NCBI GenBank assembly: GCA_014706295.1
Contig: JACSVZ010000015.1
Location: 58,091,535 to 58,155,534 of the forward strand
Reading direction: 5' to 3'
DNA: 64,000 nucleotides
Source: Lycocorax pyrrhopterus obiensis
Taxonomy: Eukaryota; Chordata; Aves; Passeriformes; Paradisaeidae
Part shown: one piece after another, positions 59,401 through 64,000 of the stretch
Numbering within the stretch: the first letter of the stretch is position 1
How the letters are laid out: every line of letters starts with the position of its first letter
The notes under the pieces: generated by a model
Databases searched by the model: none
Seen by the model: only the letters and a program-made list of their open reading frames with translations
Told to the model about the DNA's origin: nothing
Program-made: the position numbers and the translations under genes

Positions 59401-62400
59401 CTTGATCATGTATTCTTGTCATGGTGCAGGGGTGACAACACAACCAAATACCTTTCTTGTTGCTGAGAAGGGTGTGGGCTGGTTCCTCTCTGATGTGCTC
59501 TTGCTTTCTTCAGCTTGGCACAAAAGCTTGAGGGTAAATGTAATGGAAAAACCAGGAAATTCTCACCTCCTTCTTTTCCCTTGAAGAACTATATATACAG
59601 GCATGTGCGCATGTCTGTGCGTAGTCATACAGAGGGAGGGAGCACACTGCTGATGGCAGCTCCCTCGGCGAGGGGACAAGTTGTCTTTCATGCCTGTGCA
59701 TGAAATGCAATGCCCAGCAGTACAGAATCTGCTGCACCACAGAAACGTCCCCTCTCTGATGGCTGTCACTCATCAGAGGTTGTATCAGTTACTCCTCACG
59801 TTCTGGGCTGTATCAAGTGCCAAGACACCAGGAGAACACTCTAATTAGCTTAACTTGCACCACGCCTCCAGTGAACTGATGATTCGCTGAGCACTGAGAC
59901 CTCCATCCTATCTGTGAGGTGAACAATTCCCTATTGCTACTTTAGTTACTTGAAGTTGCTTTAGTTCAGTAACTTGGTACTTGAACCATTACTTTTGTTC
60001 CCAATTCTTTCTGTCGTACACAATAGCAAAAACTGTCGTGGAGGCCAGACTGACCCTGTTTCTCATATATTTTGTCCTTCCTTCCTTCCTTCCTTTTTCT
60101 TTTTCTAGAACAAGAGAAGTGTTTACAGAATACAGTAGCCATGCTGCAGAAGGGAGAGAGAAAGTACTATCTCCCTTTTCTAAACAGTAAAATCAACGAG
60201 ATTCAGTTAAACCTAGAGGTGGCAGGGAACTGAATGCTAATATGTTTCTTCTTGGAAAATGTCAATTAAATGAAACCGAAATTTTCTGAGTTGGGGAAAA
60301 TGTGTGTACCATTTCTGGCAGGAAATATTTCTAAACCCCAGAGGGAACCGTTGGTCCACCTTAAGAGAGTATTCAGTCCTCAGTGAATGAATGAAATCTT
60401 TTGGTGAATTGCTACAAAACATGGAAAACTTGGATTCAAGTCCTTATAACTCTCACATTTGAGACAGGAACCTTACCTGTCACTTGCCTACAAGTGAAGA
60501 GAATCATTCAGGCTCCTCCATTGTAACACTTCATTTCCTTCAGGGAAACAAGTATTAACAGAGACAGGGATCACAACCTGTTCCCTCCTCATCCCATGAG
60601 CATTTTATAAACCTAATGAGCACCTTCCTCACTCTTCTTCTTAATGAGTATTTACTTACACAAAGTGATATCACTTTAACAAAAGGAGTGAAGTTGAACC
60701 TCTCTTTCTCTGAAAGGTGTTGGATTTGTCTCAACATTTTTTACGATGGAAGATCTTTTGCAGGGCAGTAAACCTGGTTTCCACTCAGCATTAATTATGC
60801 CCCTGTAACAGGAGATATGATAAGCAGAACTAGGCTTAATATACCTCATTAAGTGAGGTTTGGGCACTAAAATCCAAATCGGTAATGGCTTGGGTTTAGT
60901 ACTTTTAATTGGGCTTACAAAGCTCAAAAGGATCATGCAAACAGTTGAAGAAATGAAGAAGTTTGTCTTCACTTGGAGCCAAATTATGCCCAGGCTCCAC
61001 AGAAAGCTGTGGTAGGTTTTTATCTACAGACACAGGTTTTATGACTATCTTCTTTGGAGAAACATGAAAATGCCTAGTGCAGAACAAGAAGCCTATCTGT
61101 CTGTCTCCCTTTCATACATCCGTGTTCACATGACTGAGACATATTATCTTTTAACCAAGCTTCAGATATTAGGTTTCCTCAAGCAGAATTCGTATCTCTA
61201 ATAATGTGGATCTCAAAGAGCTCAGCATCAAGGGGGATGCATCAGTATCACTATTCAGGTGTTGGAAAGACAAAAGCATCAACAGAGTCAGAGAAGGATG
61301 TGATGGGAGCTGGGCAGAACCACACCAGACAAATGCCACTGTACAATGTCCCCACTCCATGGGAGGACAGCTGTGCAGCACCACTGGAACAGAGGAATTG
61401 TCTGAGGCAGCCAACACTGGAAAGCTCTCACAGCGGTCAGGAGAGCATGCAGGGGTGTAATGGCAGATAAGGAATAATCCCACTGGGGCAATGCTGCAGG
61501 GCAGGCAGTAAAAGTAGGAAAACAACAGAGGAGAAGGAGTGTGGAAGAGGTAACCTCCTATCTAATGGGTGTGCAATTGTAGCATGGAAACAAAGGTTTG
61601 AATCAAACTGCAGAGCACGGCTGGAGATGAGAAAAAAGGACAGAAAACCCATTTTAGCACTGCGTTCTGAGGATTTAGTCACATGACGACTCTGGAGCTT
61701 TATAGCCTCAAGATACTGGGCATTTCCAGTTTGCTGTCTCCACAGAAGCTCATTCACCAAGGTGCTTACTGCACCATGAGTACCCCTATTCCTCCTGGAC
61801 ACCAGGAGAAGCCTGTGCTTCATGTTGGGGGATGAGGACAGGCTCCCCGGCTGGCACGGCTTCATTCACTCCTGCGGCCTCATTACAACTCTGAGGCCCT
61901 CTTGGCCAATTTGCTGGTCAGGCTGGTGCAACTGGGAATTGCTTGGCCTCACTGGCCTGGAGCTGCCCCTCCAGGTCAGATCTCATGCCTTGTGTTAACA
62001 AAGGGGTGCCAGGCTGGTTGGATACAGAAAACATGTGTGGCAAATTTTATCCGAAAGCAGGTAGGCCCAAGTAGAGGGACAACAACGCTGTTGTGCATAG
62101 TGTGGGCTAGCAGGCTGTTAAGGAACCAAAAAAGACTTAAAAAAAGAGTAGGAAAAATTGCTCAGATAACAGTCCTCTTGTGACCACTTCTACGTCCCAG
62201 TGTTCTCTAAACGTAGATCTATGTCACTATTAAGGTCAGTGTTAGATAACCTCCCTCTGTGACCTGTAAAATTTCTTGATCATTAAAGTAAAACTATGTG
62301 TCCAGATGAATGGAGGATTTCAAAATGATGTACATTTCACTTCTAAAAGGTCCCTCTGTCCTCACATGATGCTGGCTGTTGACAGCAGAAATGAGGGAAA

Positions 62401-64000
62401 GCAAAATTGACCCTGTACTTTAAAGAGCTGGATCTAATGGTTATGCCACATTTTAGTCAAAATAGGAGAATGAGGGAAGGAGACAGATTAAGCAAAAACA
62501 GATTCTGAGAAGTATCAAAGGGAGATTAAATGTAAATGTTAACAAACTGGGGAAGCATAAAAAAAAAAGAAATTTAACATAATCCTTTATGAAATTCTAA
62601 AAAGAAGATGGCTGATCCCTTCTCTTTTTCCTCTCTCTTTCTTTCCGCCACTATCTTTCTTTTTTATTTTTATTTTGACAGTAATGGAAAACCAACAGCT
62701 GAGCTAAGTTGTTGAAACACTGGACAGCAAAGGGAAAAGAAGAAGGCAGCTTTGCAGATTTTACAGGTTACTGCCTCTGTGACAATAACCTCTTTTATTT
62801 CCTCCACCCCCTCCCTCTGGGGATGTGCATGTCCTGCTGTCTTTAGTTGGAGAGCAGAAAGAAACTGAGAAGATAACTGGGCTCAAGCATGTGTCCCAGG
62901 GAGATAATAGTTCTGACGTTATTCTAATTTTTCCTAATAAACTAAGGCTTGGTCCTGAAACACTCTCTCGAGCAAGGGGCCCAAACATATTTCAGGAGCC
63001 CCATTTTAATCATGGAAAATATTTGCAATAGAGCTGTTAGGTCTTCATGGATAGCTGAATGGGGCAGAACTTTATCTTTGGTGTCTGACAGGCAGAAAGG
63101 AGGTAGGACATGCAGATGGTGAAGCAGACTGCTTCTCCCAGTGTAACCCAGCGACCCACTAGCAGCTGCAAATTAGGGAGGATTCACATTCTTTTCAGCA
63201 GCTGCCTGTTGTCCTTACCTCTCTCTGCCTCCATGTCCCACAGTCTCCTCTTGTCGTGCCCCAGTGTCTTGCTTCCTCCTGGTATCCAGCTCTGGGGCTG
63301 GGGGAATGGCAGGAGCACAGGTGGGCTGGGAGCCAAGCGCTGCGTGCCAAGCTTGTGGCTTTGCAGTTTACCTGTGGTGGTTTACTCTGCCTCCCTCTTT
63401 GCCCAAATGCTCTTGTTAGTTTACTTCTAATTATAATAAATGCCATCTCTCTGTGGTTCCCTGTGGCTTGGTAATTAGTCTGCTGAGGCATTACTGAATT
63501 CCAGGAGAGCAGTGAAGACATACGTGCCAAAACCTTCCCAATGCTGTCTCTCTCTCTCCCACGTGGACACACACCAGCAGAGGAGAAACAGCTGACCCCA
63601 TTGGCACAAAAGGTAACTAAAACGTCCAAGACCCCACCCAAGGCTATTGAAGTAATTAGAAAGACGCCCAAAGGGCTATTAGTCAGGCTCATAAAGAGCA
63701 CATACTTTTAAAATTAGTTGTCACCACTGTGGCAGGGAAAGGAAAAATGAGTTTTGTATAGCTTGTGGATGTGTCAGCCTGAATCTTCTCTGCATGGTTA
63801 AAGCAAGACCCTATGTGGGGCAGCCTCTGACCTGGATTAGCAGATTTCCATACCTGGATGTTGTTCCCTGGGATCTTGGGATTTGGCTGGTATCCTGTCT
63901 CCTTGCTCTGAGGAGACACACCAACCTATATGAGTGCAGAAGGACATCTCCAGGCCTTCAGGCCCTTTAACAGTTCCTGTTCCACTCCCACCCCCACAAC
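50421..64000. other. Sequence upstream of FAM180A, no gene recognised
   Basis: About 13.6 kb with no exon I can support. In human the next gene on this side is MTPN, far away; I saw no myotrophin-like coding segment. Contents include a T-rich run near 53,956-53,972, a (CCTT)5 repeat at 60076-60095 and a GCT run near 59,280. The longest open frame (minus strand, about 63,195-63,701) lacks an ATG at its start and resembles no family I know. Confidence 0.6.
60076..60095. repeat. (CCTT)5 microsatellite
   Basis: Five CCTT units followed by a TTTCTTTTTC pyrimidine run. Confidence 0.9.

Noticed and set aside
50421..64000. Possible 3' exons of MTPN, the next gene on this side in human
   Set aside because: No ankyrin-repeat coding phrase was seen on either strand; the human gene is also far away.

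Overview
This is a stretch of vertebrate nuclear genome, most likely from a bird. Coding sequence is in short exons with GT-AG introns. Two insertions look like the 3' ends of CR1 (chicken repeat 1) LINEs, the dominant avian retroposon. There is no bacterial, phage or organellar gene organisation. All identifications come from reading the sequence and from remembered family knowledge; no database search was run.

Layout. Positions 1-22,371 hold thirteen coding exons of SLC13A4 on the minus strand. SLC13A4 is a sodium-coupled sulfate transporter of the SLC13/DASS family. The exons join in frame into residues 1-488; the last ~140 residues expected for the family lie beyond position 1. Intron 1 contains an uninterrupted 700-base pyrimidine tract (16,902-17,601) and a CR1 fragment. 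Positions 22,372-27,033 are intergenic, with an LTR-like fragment (23,101-23,346) and a plausible FAM180A 3' UTR and poly(A) signal. Positions 27,034-49,992 hold FAM180A, complete on the minus strand in three coding exons encoding 172 residues. It is a small predicted secreted protein of unknown function. Its 76-base first coding exon sits about 21.5 kb upstream of the second. Positions 49,993-64,000 contain possible FAM180A promoter sequence and otherwise nothing I can call as a gene.

SLC13A4 and FAM180A are head-to-tail in the same orientation and order as I recall for human chromosome 7q33, so this is a conserved syntenic block. Nothing suggests that they act together. SLC13A4 is a plasma-membrane anion transporter, while FAM180A carries a signal peptide and a possible proprotein-convertase site.

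I did not find an undescribed multi-gene system. The most interesting items are the long triplex-prone pyrimidine tract, the RxKR site in FAM180A, the variable SLC13A4 linker built from very small exons, and the LTR-like fragment. Most open frames in introns and intergenic DNA are chance frames, many lacking an ATG.
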